Shown here in pieces: positions 7,403-15,701 of a stretch of DNA of 64,000 bases. Origin of the DNA: CAWEWH01 sp963812775. Its GTDB lineage: Bacteria > Pseudomonadota > Alphaproteobacteria > Rhizobiales > Beijerinckiaceae. The notes under the pieces were generated by a model. It did no database searches and was not told where the DNA came from. It was given only the letters and a program-made list of their open reading frames with translations. The number at the start of each line of letters is the position of its first letter. Positions within the stretch are counted from its first letter, which is position 1. The translations under genes were made by a program, and so were the position numbers. The DNA is taken from positions 1-64,000 of the forward strand of contig CAWEWH010000004.1 in assembly GCA_963812775.1 (NCBI GenBank), written 5' to 3'.

Positions 7403-8283
7403 ATCTGAGACTGTTCGACGCCGTCGTCGTCGCCGCCATCGGCCTGCTCGGCCTCAAAGCGCTCGGCATGCTCGGCTCGGTCGAAAAGGCGGCCGCCACC
7501 ACGACGGTCGTGCGCGAGGCGAGCGATCCGGCCGGCAACGCTTTGCCGGCTGGCAAGGCCTTCGCGCGCGTCCTGTCGAACGGCCGCGCCGGCCACACGG
7601 TGCGCGATCCGGAATTCACCGGTGCGGTGGGCTCGGCCAAGGCTGACGAGAAGAAGGCCGAGGAGCCAAAGGGCGAGCAGCGCGCCGAGGCGGGCGGCGG
7701 CATGAAGGCCGCGGCCATGGTTGGCCCCGGTCCCGTGAAGGGTCCACAGGCAGGAGGCAAGCCCATCAATCTCGAAGCCAGGGCCAGCGGCGTCAGCGGG
7801 GCCGAGCGCCAGCTCTTGGAGAGCCTGGCGCAGCGGCGCGAGGAATTGGAAGCCGCGGCGCGCGATCTCGACGTGCGCGAGAAGCTGCTCGAGACCGCCG
7901 AGAAAAAGCTCGAGGCGCGTCTCAACGAGCTCAAGGCGCTGGAGGCCAAGGTCGGATCGGGGGACCGAAAGAAGGTGGAGGCCGAGGAGCAGACCGCCAA
8001 GAACCTGGTCACCATGTACGAGACCATGAAGCCAAAGGAGGCGGCGCGCGTCTTCGACAAGCTCGGCCACGACGTGCTGGTGCCGGTGGTCCTGCAGATG
8101 AACGCCCGCAAGATGTCCGAAGTCCTTGCCGCCATGTCGCCGGATGCGGCCCAGAAGCTGACGGTGGCGCTCGCCGGCCGCGCCCGCCTCAACGCGGTCA
8201 GCGGCAAGGAGCAGGCCGAAGCGGAAGCGCTGCCGCAGGGCGAGCTCGCGGCTGTCGACCAGGCGCCCGCCAAGAAGCAATAG
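7399..8283 (+). CDS. MotE-family periplasmic protein
   Basis: The 294-residue product has an N-terminal signal or anchor (LFDAVVVAAIGLLGLKALGM), a low-complexity linker, a coiled coil around residues 135-185 (ERQLLESLAQRREELEAAAR) and a C-terminal MgtE-N-like domain (NLVTMYETMKPKEAARVFDK and VLAAMSPDAAQKLTVALAG). This is the layout of MotE, which in Sinorhizobium is a periplasmic chaperone for the motor protein MotC. Whether this protein has that partner is unknown; no motC is in the window. The start overlaps the upstream DUF6468 stop. Confidence 0.8.
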   Translation: MNLRLFDAVVVAAIGLLGLKALGMLGSVEKAAATTTVVREASDPAGNALPAGKAFARVLSNGRAGHTVRDPEFTGAVGSAKADEKKAEEPKGEQRAEAGGGMKAAAMVGPGPVKGPQAGGKPINLEARASGVSGAERQLLESLAQRREELEAAARDLDVREKLLETAEKKLEARLNELKALEAKVGSGDRKKVEAEEQTAKNLVTMYETMKPKEAARVFDKLGHDVLVPVVLQMNARKMSEVLAAMSPDAAQKLTVALAGRARLNAVSGKEQAEAEALPQGELAAVDQAPAKKQ

Positions 8284-8337
8284 GCCGGGCCGTCCGCCGC
8301 CCCAATCGTTCCCGTCTCCGAGCCGACCCGCGCGGCC

Positions 8338-8352
8338 TTAAGCACCCGTTAG
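8338..8352 (+). promoter_or_regulatory. CtrA-like site before the large secreted protein
   Basis: TTAAGCACCCGTTAG is TTAA-N7-TTAG, one base from the CtrA consensus, and lies in the 160-base spacer after the MotE-like gene. A further TTAA follows at 8364. It suggests that the next gene has its own promoter inside the flagellar cluster. Confidence 0.5.
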
Positions 8353-8447
8353 TCGCGACACCGTTAAGGTTTGAGCGCGCGTGAAGGTGCGCGGCGCCCG
8401 TGGCTTGTCATCCGGCGCCACGGGGCCAGAAAGGGTGTGCGCCGGGC

Positions 8448-11400
8448 ATGTTTTGGGCAATGGACAGCGGCAGACGCACGCATGGGCGGCTTGCACTGCT
8501 GGCCTTGGCGCTGGCGCTCGCGCTCGGGGCAGCAATGCCGGCTTGCGCTGCCAAGCTCAGTCCCGCCGGGACCGAGAGCGGCGGCTTCGGGCGTATCGTG
8601 CTCACCTTCGACCAGCCCACCAAGACGACGGCGCGCATTTCCAACGGCGTCCTGATCCTGAATTTCTCCGAGTCGGTGACCCTGGCGGGCGAGAAGCTCG
8701 CCTCGCAGCTCCCATCCTATGTGGCTATCGTCCGGCTCGATCCCGACGGCAAGGGGCTGCGGCTAGCCCTGTCGCGGCCGGTCCGCCTCAACATCATGGA
8801 AGCCGGCGAACGGCTCTTCGTGGATCTGCTGCCGGCGAAATATGCCGGGGTGATGCCCGGCTTGCCGCAGGACGTGATCGACGATCTGGCGCAGCGCGCC
8901 CGCGCCGCCGAGGCAGCGCTCAAGGAAGAGAAGCCCGCCCCCGCCAAGCCGGAAATCAAGCCGGTCACGTTCCGGGTCGGCACCCTGCCGACGCTGACCC
9001 GCCTCGTGCTGATCCCGCCCAAGGCAGTGCCGGTCAGCTTCCGTCAGGAGGACGAGCGAGCCGTCGTCGAGTTCGTGGGCCCGGTCAGCATCGAGAAAAC
9101 GCGCCTCAAGGCGGCCCTCGGGGCGGCCGTGCTGAGCGTCGAAACGTCGGGCGACGACCAGGGCTTGAAGCTCATCCTAAACGTCGCGCCCGACACCAAG
9201 CTGCAGAGCTTCAACGAGGACGAGGAGCTCGTCGTCGACATCGCCAAGACTCCCGAGAAGAAGAATGCGGGCGACGCGGTGACGCCGGACGCCCCGCAGG
9301 ATGCCGCTAAGCAGGCGTCCGACAAGCCTCAGAGCAAGGGCGAGGACGCCGCCAAGCTCGATGCGGCGCGTGGCACCGACAAGACCGCCGACGCGAAGAA
9401 CGGCGACGGCCGCCCCAATGGGGTGGTCAAGGCGCCGAACGGCGACAAGCCGCCCAAGGGCGAAAAGAGCGGTGACAAAGCTGGCGACAAGGGCGTCAAG
9501 TCCGCCGATGCCGACGCAAGCCTGGCAGCGGCGGCGGGGCTGGCGCCGCTCGGCGCCGTGAAGGCGCAAGCCGAGCCCTTCGGCAAGGGCGTCAAGATCT
9601 CCTTTCCCTTCCAGACGCCCACTGCCGCTGCCGCCTTCGAGCGCGACGGCATCGTCACCCTCGTGTTCGAGACCGCCGAGAGTCTCGATCGCGGCTCCAT
9701 CAACGCGCTGAGCGGCAGCCCGGTCCTGTTCACCGAAGCGGTGCGGCGCGGCTCCCTCAACATCGTGCGCTTCACCATGGCGCAGCGCGCCTTCACGCGG
9801 CTGTCGCCGGCCGGCCAGGGCTGGGTGCTGACGCTCGGCGACGACAGCATCGCCGAAATCCAGCCCTTGGCGCTCGAGCGCGCCGTCGACAACAAGGGCA
9901 AGGCGACGGTCGACATCTCGATCAAGGACATTGCCGGCATCCACTGGATCGAGGGTGCGGCGCCGAGCGAGCGCATCGCGCTCGTCACTGCCTTTGCGCC
10001 GGCGCGCGGCCTGCCGAAGCCGCAGCGCTTCGTCGAGTTCGAGGCGCTGCAATCGGCGCAAGGCATCGCCATCCTGGCGCTCTCGGACGACATCGTCGTC
10101 AAACCGGGCATCGAAAAGATCACCGTCGGCAGCGCCAACGGCCTCCTCGTCTCGCAGGCCGCCGAGCCGGAAGGCGAGGGGGAGCGGCCAGCGCCGCTCA
10201 GCATGGGCACCACCTTCGTGGCCGATCGCGAGACCTGGCTCGCCGAGCGGCGTGGCGTGACGCGCGAGAAACAGTCGGAGCGCGCGGCAGCGGTGGCCGC
10301 GGCGCGGCCGTCCGAGCGTATCGAGGCGCGCTTTCTGCTCGCCCGCTTCCTGTCCGCCAACGATCTCGCCAGCGAGGCGAAGGGCGTCGTCGAGACAATC
10401 GTCGGCGACGACCCCAAGGGCGCGGCGAGCCGCCCGATCGCGCTCCTGCGCGGCATCGTCGCCTTCCAGATGCATCGCAACGCCGACGCGCGTATCTATC
10501 TTGCGGCCCCGAGCCTCGCCGACGATCCCGAGGCGACGCTGTGGCGAGCGGCGGTCGATGCGCGCACCATGCGCTGGCGTGAGGCACTCTCGGGCTACCG
10601 GCGCTCCACCGACGTGCTCGAAGCCTATCCGGAAATTCTGCAAGGGCCGCTCAGGGCGCTGGCGGTGCGCGCGGCGCTCATGCTCAACGAAGTCGACTAT
10701 GCGGAGCGCGAGCTCGACTTTCTTGCGCAGCTGCAGGGAACCATCGCCAGGGAGGAGTTCACCCTGTTCCGGGCGCGGCTCGACGAGGCCACGGGCAAGT
10801 TCGATGAGGCGCTCGCCGGCTATCGCGCCGTGGCGGGGGCCGAGCCGCGGAATTTCGCCGCCGAGGCGACGCTGCACGGCACCGCGCTGGCGCTCCGGCG
10901 CAAGGCGATCAACGGCGAGCAGGCGATCGGCGCCCTCGAGGCGCTCGCCGTCGTCTGGCGCGGCGACGACATCGAGGCGCGAGCCCTTGGCCTCCTCGGT
11001 CAGCTCTATTCCGAGGCCGGCCAGTGGCGGCATGCCTTCCTGACGGCGCGCATCGCCAACCAGTATTTCTCAGACAATCCGGTGACCCGCAGCCTGCACG
11101 AGGATATGGCGCGGCGCTTCGAGGACCTGTTCCTGACCGAGCAGAGCCATTCGCTCGGCCGGCTGGAATCGCTGGCGCTCTACTACGATTTCAAGGAGTT
11201 CACGCCGATCGGCCGCCACGGCGACGAGATCATCCGCCGCCTCGCCGAGCGCCTCGCCGATCTCGACCTGCTCGAGCAGGCCGGCGATCTGCTGCAGCAT
11301 CAGGTCGACAATCGCCTGACCGGTGCCGCCCGCGCCACGGTGGCGGCAAAGCTCGCCAGCCTCAGGCTGGTGGCCGGCAAGCCGGCGCAGGCCCTGCAGG

Positions 11401-11969
11401 TGTTGCAGGAGACGCGGCTGCCGGAATTGCCGGGTGAGATCAAGCGGGCGCGGCTCCTGCTCGAGGCGCGATCGCTGTCGGACCTGTCGCGCACCGATCT
11501 GGCGCTCGAATTGCTCGAGGACGAGAGCGGTCCGGAAATCGCGCGGCTGAGGGCCGATATCCTGTGGCAGGCGCGCCGCTGGCGCGAGGCCGGCGAGGCG
11601 CATGAAATCATGCTCGGCGGCCGTTGGCAGGGCATCGAGGCGCTCACCGACGCCGAGCGCAACGACGTGATGCGCGCCGGCATCGCCTACGCGCTCGCCT
11701 CCGAGCCCCTGTCCCTCGACCGGCTCAGGAGCAAATACGCGGCCAAGATGGCCAACAGCCCCGACCGCAAGACCTTCGCGTTCCTGACCGGACCGTCGGC
11801 CAAGTCGAGCCAGACCTTCCGCGACATGGCGCGCAACGCGGTGAACACCGACACGCTCGGCGATTTCCTGACCGAGTACCGCAAACGCTATCCGCAGGCC
11901 TCGATCGCGGCGCGGGCACGAACCAAGGGCCAGACGACCGAGGCCGGCAATCAGAAATCGGGATCGTGA
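8448..11969 (+). CDS. Large secreted AMIN/TPR-like protein of the flagellar cluster
   Basis: About 1,170 residues. A signal peptide (RLALLALALALALGAAM) is followed by AMIN-like beta-rich segments (GRIVLTFDQPTKTTARISNG, RLFVDLLPAKYAG), a Lys/Asp/Ala-rich linker near residues 280-365, another beta-rich domain, and a long all-helical C-terminal half (from about residue 610) with repeated A-x-L-x-G-x-hydrophobic units typical of TPR solenoids. Homologues in this position are usually annotated only as TPR or flagellar-associated proteins; I know of no defined function. AMIN domains bind peptidoglycan, so a cell-wall role at the flagellum or pole is inferred. An in-frame GTG at 8400 and an ATG at 8460 are alternative starts. 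It converges on fliP. Confidence 0.8.
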   Translation: MFWAMDSGRRTHGRLALLALALALALGAAMPACAAKLSPAGTESGGFGRIVLTFDQPTKTTARISNGVLILNFSESVTLAGEKLASQLPSYVAIVRLDPDGKGLRLALSRPVRLNIMEAGERLFVDLLPAKYAGVMPGLPQDVIDDLAQRARAAEAALKEEKPAPAKPEIKPVTFRVGTLPTLTRLVLIPPKAVPVSFRQEDERAVVEFVGPVSIEKTRLKAALGAAVLSVETSGDDQGLKLILNVAPDTKLQSFNEDEELVVDIAKTPEKKNAGDAVTPDAPQDAAKQASDKPQSKGEDAAKLDAARGTDKTADAKNGDGRPNGVVKAPNGDKPPKGEKSGDKAGDKGVKSADADASLAAAAGLAPLGAVKAQAEPFGKGVKISFPFQTPTAAAAFERDGIVTLVFETAESLDRGSINALSGSPVLFTEAVRRGSLNIVRFTMAQRAFTRLSPAGQGWVLTLGDDSIAEIQPLALERAVDNKGKATVDISIKDIAGIHWIEGAAPSERIALVTAFAPARGLPKPQRFVEFEALQSAQGIAILALSDDIVVKPGIEKITVGSANGLLVSQAAEPEGEGERPAPLSMGTTFVADRETWLAERRGVTREKQSERAAAVAAARPSERIEARFLLARFLSANDLASEAKGVVETIVGDDPKGAASRPIALLRGIVAFQMHRNADARIYLAAPSLADDPEATLWRAAVDARTMRWREALSGYRRSTDVLEAYPEILQGPLRALAVRAALMLNEVDYAERELDFLAQLQGTIAREEFTLFRARLDEATGKFDEALAGYRAVAGAEPRNFAAEATLHGTALALRRKAINGEQAIGALEALAVVWRGDDIEARALGLLGQLYSEAGQWRHAFLTARIANQYFSDNPVTRSLHEDMARRFEDLFLTEQSHSLGRLESLALYYDFKEFTPIGRHGDEIIRRLAERLADLDLLEQAGDLLQHQVDNRLTGAARATVAAKLASLRLVAGKPAQALQVLQETRLPELPGEIKRARLLLEARSLSDLSRTDLALELLEDESGPEIARLRADILWQARRWREAGEAHEIMLGGRWQGIEALTDAERNDVMRAGIAYALASEPLSLDRLRSKYAAKMANSPDRKTFAFLTGPSAKSSQTFRDMARNAVNTDTLGDFLTEYRKRYPQASIAARARTKGQTTEAGNQKSGS

Positions 11970-11999
11970 CTCGTCCGATTGCCGACGACTGATCGCCGC

Positions 12000-12731
12000 C
12001 TATTGGTAGCTCTGCATCAGCGAGCCGGCGATCAGGCTCCAGCCGTCCACCAAGACAAAGAAGATCAGCTTGAACGGCAGCGCCACGGTGACGGGCGGCA
12101 GCATCATCATGCCCACCGACATGAGGATGGAGGCGACGACGAGGTCGATGATCAGGAACGGCACGAAGATGAGGAAGCCGATCTCGAAAGCGCGGCGCAG
12201 CTCCGAAATCATGAAGGCCGGCGTCAGCACCGTGAGGCTCACGTCTTCCGGCCGCTCAGGGCGCGGCTCCTTCGACAGCCCCATGAACAGGCCGAGATCC
12301 TTCTCGCGCACATGTTTCAGCATGAAGGTGCGGAAGGGCTGCGCGGCGCGGGTGAAGGCTTCGCCGGGCTGGATCTGGTTGGCGAGAAGCGGCTCGACGC
12401 CGGCGCTGTAGGCCTCGCGGAAGGTCGGCGCCATGACGAAGGCGGTGAGAAACAAGGCGAGCGAGATGATGACGCCGTTCGGCGGCGCCGTCTGCATGCC
12501 GAGCGCCGAGCGCAGGATCGACAGGACGACGACGATGCGCGTGAACGAGGTCACCATGACGAGGATCGACGGCGCCAGCGACAGGATGGTGACGAGGACG
12601 ATGAGCTGCAGGGCGCGCTCGGTGACGCCGCCGCCTTGGCCGAGGTCGAGGGAAAGCTGCTGGGCCACCGCCGCGGCCGCCCCGAGGCAAATCGCAATGG
12701 CGATTGCGGCGAGCGCGGCAAGCCGCAGCAT
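12000..12731 (-). CDS. fliP: FliP, flagellar export gate protein
   Basis: FliP is the pentameric core of the flagellar type III export gate (FliP5Q4R1). The 243-residue product carries an N-terminal signal peptide (MLRLAALAAIAIAICLG), then GGVTERALQLIVLVTILSLA, the signature MVTSFTRIVVVLSILRSALG, PPNGVIISLALFLTAFVM, and the C-terminal ELRRAFEIGFLIFVPFLIID and MSVGMMMLPP. The chosen ATG has GAGGA about 9 bases upstream; an earlier start at 12752 or 12791 is less likely. It follows fliO with a 188-base gap that holds a partial duplication of the fliO tail. Confidence 0.95.
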   Translation of the reverse strand: MLRLAALAAIAIAICLGAAAAVAQQLSLDLGQGGGVTERALQLIVLVTILSLAPSILVMVTSFTRIVVVLSILRSALGMQTAPPNGVIISLALFLTAFVMAPTFREAYSAGVEPLLANQIQPGEAFTRAAQPFRTFMLKHVREKDLGLFMGLSKEPRPERPEDVSLTVLTPAFMISELRRAFEIGFLIFVPFLIIDLVVASILMSVGMMMLPPVTVALPFKLIFFVLVDGWSLIAGSLMQSYQ

Positions 12732-12862
12732 CGTGCGGCGTCCTCGGCGCATGTCACCGGGGGTCTGTGCCCGCCGCAACGGCGCAATCACCGAATCGCT
12801 CCGGCGTCCATGGGCAGGACGCTAGAGCCGTCCCGACAAACGGCAAGCACCGCGGCGGCGCT

Positions 12863-12948
12863 GTCCCGCGCTATCGGCGCGACTTCGATGGCAGGCGTCG
12901 CGGCGGGCGCCGTCCCGCGCTAACCGTCCGACTTCGACGGCAGGCGTC
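12863..12948. repeat. Direct repeat: duplicated 3' end of fliO
   Basis: A 37-base segment at 12863-12899 is repeated at 12912-12948 with about five mismatches; the second copy encodes the last codons and stop of fliO. Both copies share CGACTTCGA and GGCAGGCGTC. The outer copy lies in the spacer before fliP, so it looks like a small tandem duplication of the fliO tail with some divergence. Confidence 0.6.
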
Positions 12949-14005
12949 CGAGCAGGCGGGCAAACTCCGCCTCGATGGCCTCGGGCGAGAACGGGTCGAT
13001 CTCTTTCTCGACCGCTTGCGGTGCGGCTTGCGGCGGGCGCGGCGGCTCGGCCTTTGCCGGCCCGTTCGGCTGCTGCGGCGGCTGCTGCGCCTTCGCCGCG
13101 TCGGCATTGATGGACTGCTCGGCCCTTGGCAAGGGCGGCGGCTTCGGCGGCTGCGCGGTCGGCTCGGGCTTCGCGTCCGTCGGCGGCTCCTTCACGGGCT
13201 CCTTCGGCGGCTCCTTGAGCGGCGGCGGCGGCATGGCGCGCCCCATTCCCTGCGGCGGCGCCGCCCGGTCAGGGGTCGGCGGCGGCTGACGCGGGGACGG
13301 CATGCCACCGCGCGCCGCGGCCTGGCCGGGATCGGCGTTGGCGGCGGCGGCGGGCTTGGTGAGAAACGGCGGAGCCGGGGGCACCGCCGGCTCGCGCCGC
13401 TGCGGTGGCACCGGAGGCTCGCCGTTCTGGGCGGGCGCGAACGGCTTCTTGAGCGCCTCCTCGAGCTGACGGGTCATGTCGTTGAGCACGGTCTCGTCGC
13501 CGGGACGGGGCGCGTTGCGCTGCGGCGCGGTGACGGGCGGGACGGCGGTGCTGCGGACCGGCTGCTTCGGCGGCTGGCGCGGGTCCAAGCGCGGCTCACC
13601 GGGGCGCACGTCCGGGGCGGGATGGGGCTCGCGCTCCGGCGCGTCGTCGGCCTGCAGCGCCTTCTCGAGGATGGCTTCCACCGATGGGGCGGTGCGCGAC
13701 GCCATGCCTCGCATGATCTGCTGCTCTACCACCACGTCGTTGGGGCCGCCGATCATGATGAGATGCTCGACATTGTCCCGGCGCAGCAAGATGAGCTGGC
13801 GCTGGCGATCGAGGTCGAAGACGTCGACGACGCCGAGTCGCGGTTGGCGGGCGCGGGCGGCGCCTTGCCCGGCGGTTCTGCCGCTGCCGCTGCGGATCGA
13901 TCGCCACACCAAGAGCATGCCGACGAAGACGATGAACAGCACCACCGCCAGGATGATGCCCTGCACGAAGGTGGGAAGCCCGCTGCCGAAGATGGATGCC
14001 AACAC
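12920..14005 (-). CDS. fliO: FliO-like flagellar biosynthesis protein with long proline-rich tail
   Basis: FliO helps to assemble the FliP export gate. The product (361 residues from the GTG) has a short N-terminus, one membrane helix (FVQGIILAVVLFIVFVGMLL), then the FliO core ending RRDNVEHLIMIGGPNDVVVE. After about residue 110 comes a tail of some 240 residues very rich in Pro, Ala, Lys and Glu, far longer than in E. coli FliO (about 120 residues in total). The GTG was preferred because GAGG lies just upstream and family members have only a short stretch before the helix; an ATG at 14086 gives 388 residues but lacks a ribosome-binding site. It precedes fliP and diverges from flgB. Confidence 0.85.
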   Translation of the reverse strand: MLASIFGSGLPTFVQGIILAVVLFIVFVGMLLVWRSIRSGSGRTAGQGAARARQPRLGVVDVFDLDRQRQLILLRRDNVEHLIMIGGPNDVVVEQQIMRGMASRTAPSVEAILEKALQADDAPEREPHPAPDVRPGEPRLDPRQPPKQPVRSTAVPPVTAPQRNAPRPGDETVLNDMTRQLEEALKKPFAPAQNGEPPVPPQRREPAVPPAPPFLTKPAAAANADPGQAAARGGMPSPRQPPPTPDRAAPPQGMGRAMPPPPLKEPPKEPVKEPPTDAKPEPTAQPPKPPPLPRAEQSINADAAKAQQPPQQPNGPAKAEPPRPPQAAPQAVEKEIDPFSPEAIEAEFARLLGRLPSKSDG

Positions 14006-14153
14006 TACGACCTCGCCGTCATTGCCGGAGCTTCCCGCGGCGCGGGACGAAAACAAAGTATCTGATGATACCGCGCCGCCGCGCATTGGTTAACCAGATA
14101 AAGCGCGGTTATCGACTGCATAAGGGCGCAAATACGACAGAGCAAGCTGGGCG

Positions 14154-14168
14154 TTTACCTCGCCTTAA
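14154..14168 (+). promoter_or_regulatory. CtrA-like site before flgB
   Basis: TTTACCTCGCCTTAA is TTTA-N7-TTAA, one base away from the CtrA consensus. It lies 47 bases before the flgB start and could also serve the divergent fliO. Confidence 0.5.
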
Positions 14169-14177
14169 CCATAGTAG

Positions 14178-14192
14178 CGGCAGTTTTTGCCG
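14178..14192. promoter_or_regulatory. Palindrome CGGCA-N5-TGCCG before flgB
   Basis: CGGCAGTTTTTGCCG has perfect 5-base arms around a T-rich centre, 23 bases before the flgB start and 10 after the CtrA-like site. Its role is unknown; an operator for a flagellar regulator such as FlbD is a guess. Confidence 0.35.
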
Positions 14193-14214
14193 GGTTGGGC
14201 TGGAGCGAAGCTTC

Positions 14215-14604
14215 GTGTCGATCGCCGGAATTCCTCTGTTCTCGATGCTGAAGACGCGCATGCATTGGCATGAGGCGCGCCAGAAGGTGCTGGCCGAGAA
14301 CGTCGCCAATGCCGACACGCCCAATTTCAAGGCGAGGGACGTGGTCGAGCCCGGCGCGTCCCAGGGGAGCAGCGGATCGCTCGCCATGACCCGCACCAGC
14401 AACGCCCACCTGGCGGTGGGCGGCGACGCTGGCCGCTTCGATCGGCGCGGCGCGCAGCGCTTCGAGACCCGGCCGAGCGGCAACGCCGTCGTGCTCGAAG
14501 ACGAGATGATGAAGGCCGCCCAGAACCAGTCCGACTACCAGATGGCGGTGACGCTTTACGCCAAAAGCCTGGCGCTCTTGAAGACGGCAGTTGGCCGCGG
14601 CTGA
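14215..14604 (+). CDS. flgB: FlgB, proximal rod protein
   Basis: FlgB is a proximal rod subunit. The 129-residue product starts at a GTG with SIAGIPLFSMLKTRMHWHEA and carries the rod signature VLAENVANADTPNFKARD; it ends with NQSDYQMAVTLYAKSLALLK. GGAG lies 9 bases before the GTG. The frame is open upstream to 13996, but that part has no similarity and overlaps the promoter elements. It opens the operon flgB-flgC-fliE-fliQ-fliR-flhB. Confidence 0.93.
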   Translation: MSIAGIPLFSMLKTRMHWHEARQKVLAENVANADTPNFKARDVVEPGASQGSSGSLAMTRTSNAHLAVGGDAGRFDRRGAQRFETRPSGNAVVLEDEMMKAAQNQSDYQMAVTLYAKSLALLKTAVGRG

Positions 14605-14618
14605 GCAAGAGGACGATC

Positions 14619-15029
14619 ATGGACTTCATCAAGAGCATCGGCATCGCCACTTCGGGCCTCAAGGCCCAGGCGGGACGCATGCGCGTCATCGCCGAGAACC
14701 TCGCCAATGCCGACTCCACCGCGAGCAAGCCCGGCGCCGACCCCTACCGGCGTCGCATGCCAACCTTCGAGCGCCGCCTCGACCGTGAGCTCGGCACCGA
14801 GGTGGTGACGCTTGGCCGCGTCGCCACCGATCGCTCGGACTTCCGCACCAAGCACGAGCCCGGCAATCTGGCGGCGGACGCCAAGGGCCAGGTGAAGCTG
14901 CCCAACGTCAATCCGCTCATCGAGGCCGTCGACATGCGCGAGGCACAGCGCAGCTACGAGGCCAATCTGAGCCTGGTGACGGCGACGCGGCGAATGATCG
15001 CGCGCACCCTCGACATCCTCAAGGTCTAG
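14619..15029 (+). CDS. flgC: FlgC, proximal rod protein
   Basis: FlgC is a proximal rod subunit. The 136 residues match the family length. The rod signature RVIAENLANADSTASKPGAD lies at residues 22-41, and the C-terminal NPLIEAVDMREAQRSYEANL and LDILKV complete the coiled-coil core. It follows flgB by 14 bases with a ribosome-binding GAGGA upstream. Confidence 0.96.
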   Translation: MDFIKSIGIATSGLKAQAGRMRVIAENLANADSTASKPGADPYRRRMPTFERRLDRELGTEVVTLGRVATDRSDFRTKHEPGNLAADAKGQVKLPNVNPLIEAVDMREAQRSYEANLSLVTATRRMIARTLDILKV

Positions 15030-15043
15030 CCGGGAGCATCAGC

Positions 15044-15370
15044 ATGGCCAGTTCAGCATTCGCGGCCGGTGCCTACGCGGCGATGGCCAAGGGCCTCGGC
15101 ACCCTCGGCAGCGCGCCCGGCAAGTCCAACGGCGCCACGGGGGGCGGTGAGGACGGCTTTTCGTCACTGCTCACCAAGGCCCTGACTTCGGCGGCGGAAA
15201 CCGGTCAGAAGGCCGACGCCGCCGGGATGGCGGCGGCCGCCACCGGCAAGGGCGACGTCATCGATATCGTCACCGCGGTCGCCGACAGCGAGGCTGCAAT
15301 CAGCATGCTGGTCGGGGTGCGCGATCGCGTCATCGCCGCCTACCAGCAGATCATGAACATGCCGATCTGA
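15044..15370 (+). CDS. fliE: FliE, MS ring-rod junction protein
   Basis: FliE links the MS ring to the rod. The product has 108 residues. The N-terminal half is variable and Gly/Ala-rich (SAPGKSNGATGGGEDGFSSL), while the C-terminal part has the conserved pattern DIVTAVADSEAAISMLVGVR and the ending AAYQQIMNMPI. Gene order and length fit. It lies 14 bases after flgC and 15 before fliQ. Confidence 0.94.
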   Translation: MASSAFAAGAYAAMAKGLGTLGSAPGKSNGATGGGEDGFSSLLTKALTSAAETGQKADAAGMAAAATGKGDVIDIVTAVADSEAAISMLVGVRDRVIAAYQQIMNMPI

Positions 15371-15385
15371 ACGCGAAAGACCGAC

Positions 15386-15652
15386 ATGAACGGCGCCGCC
15401 ATCCTCGACATCGCCCGCGACGGCATCGTCACCTTCCTCAAGGTCGGCGCGCCCTTGATGATAGTGGCGCTCGTCGTCGGCCTCGTCGTCTCCCTGTTCC
15501 AGGCGCTGACACAGCTACAGGAGCAAACGCTGATCTACGTGCCAAAAATCCTCGTCGTGTTCGGCTCGATGCTGTTTCTCCTGCCCTTCATGGGAGACGC
15601 GCTGGCCGGCTACATGCTGCGGATTGCGGCGCGAATCGCCGCGGGCGGATAA
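15386..15652 (+). CDS. fliQ: FliQ, flagellar export gate protein
   Basis: FliQ is a small two-helix component of the export gate. The 88 residues include FLKVGAPLMIVALVVGLVVS as helix 1, the conserved FQALTQLQEQTLIYVPKI loop, and VFGSMLFLLPFMGDALAGYM as helix 2. The length is the family standard (86-90). It lies between fliE and fliR in the usual order. Confidence 0.96.
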   Translation: MNGAAILDIARDGIVTFLKVGAPLMIVALVVGLVVSLFQALTQLQEQTLIYVPKILVVFGSMLFLLPFMGDALAGYMLRIAARIAAGG

Positions 15653-15701
15653 GCTCGTGCACGTGCCGCGCCTGTCCCAGTCGCGGCCGGGCTCGCGCGC
15701 A

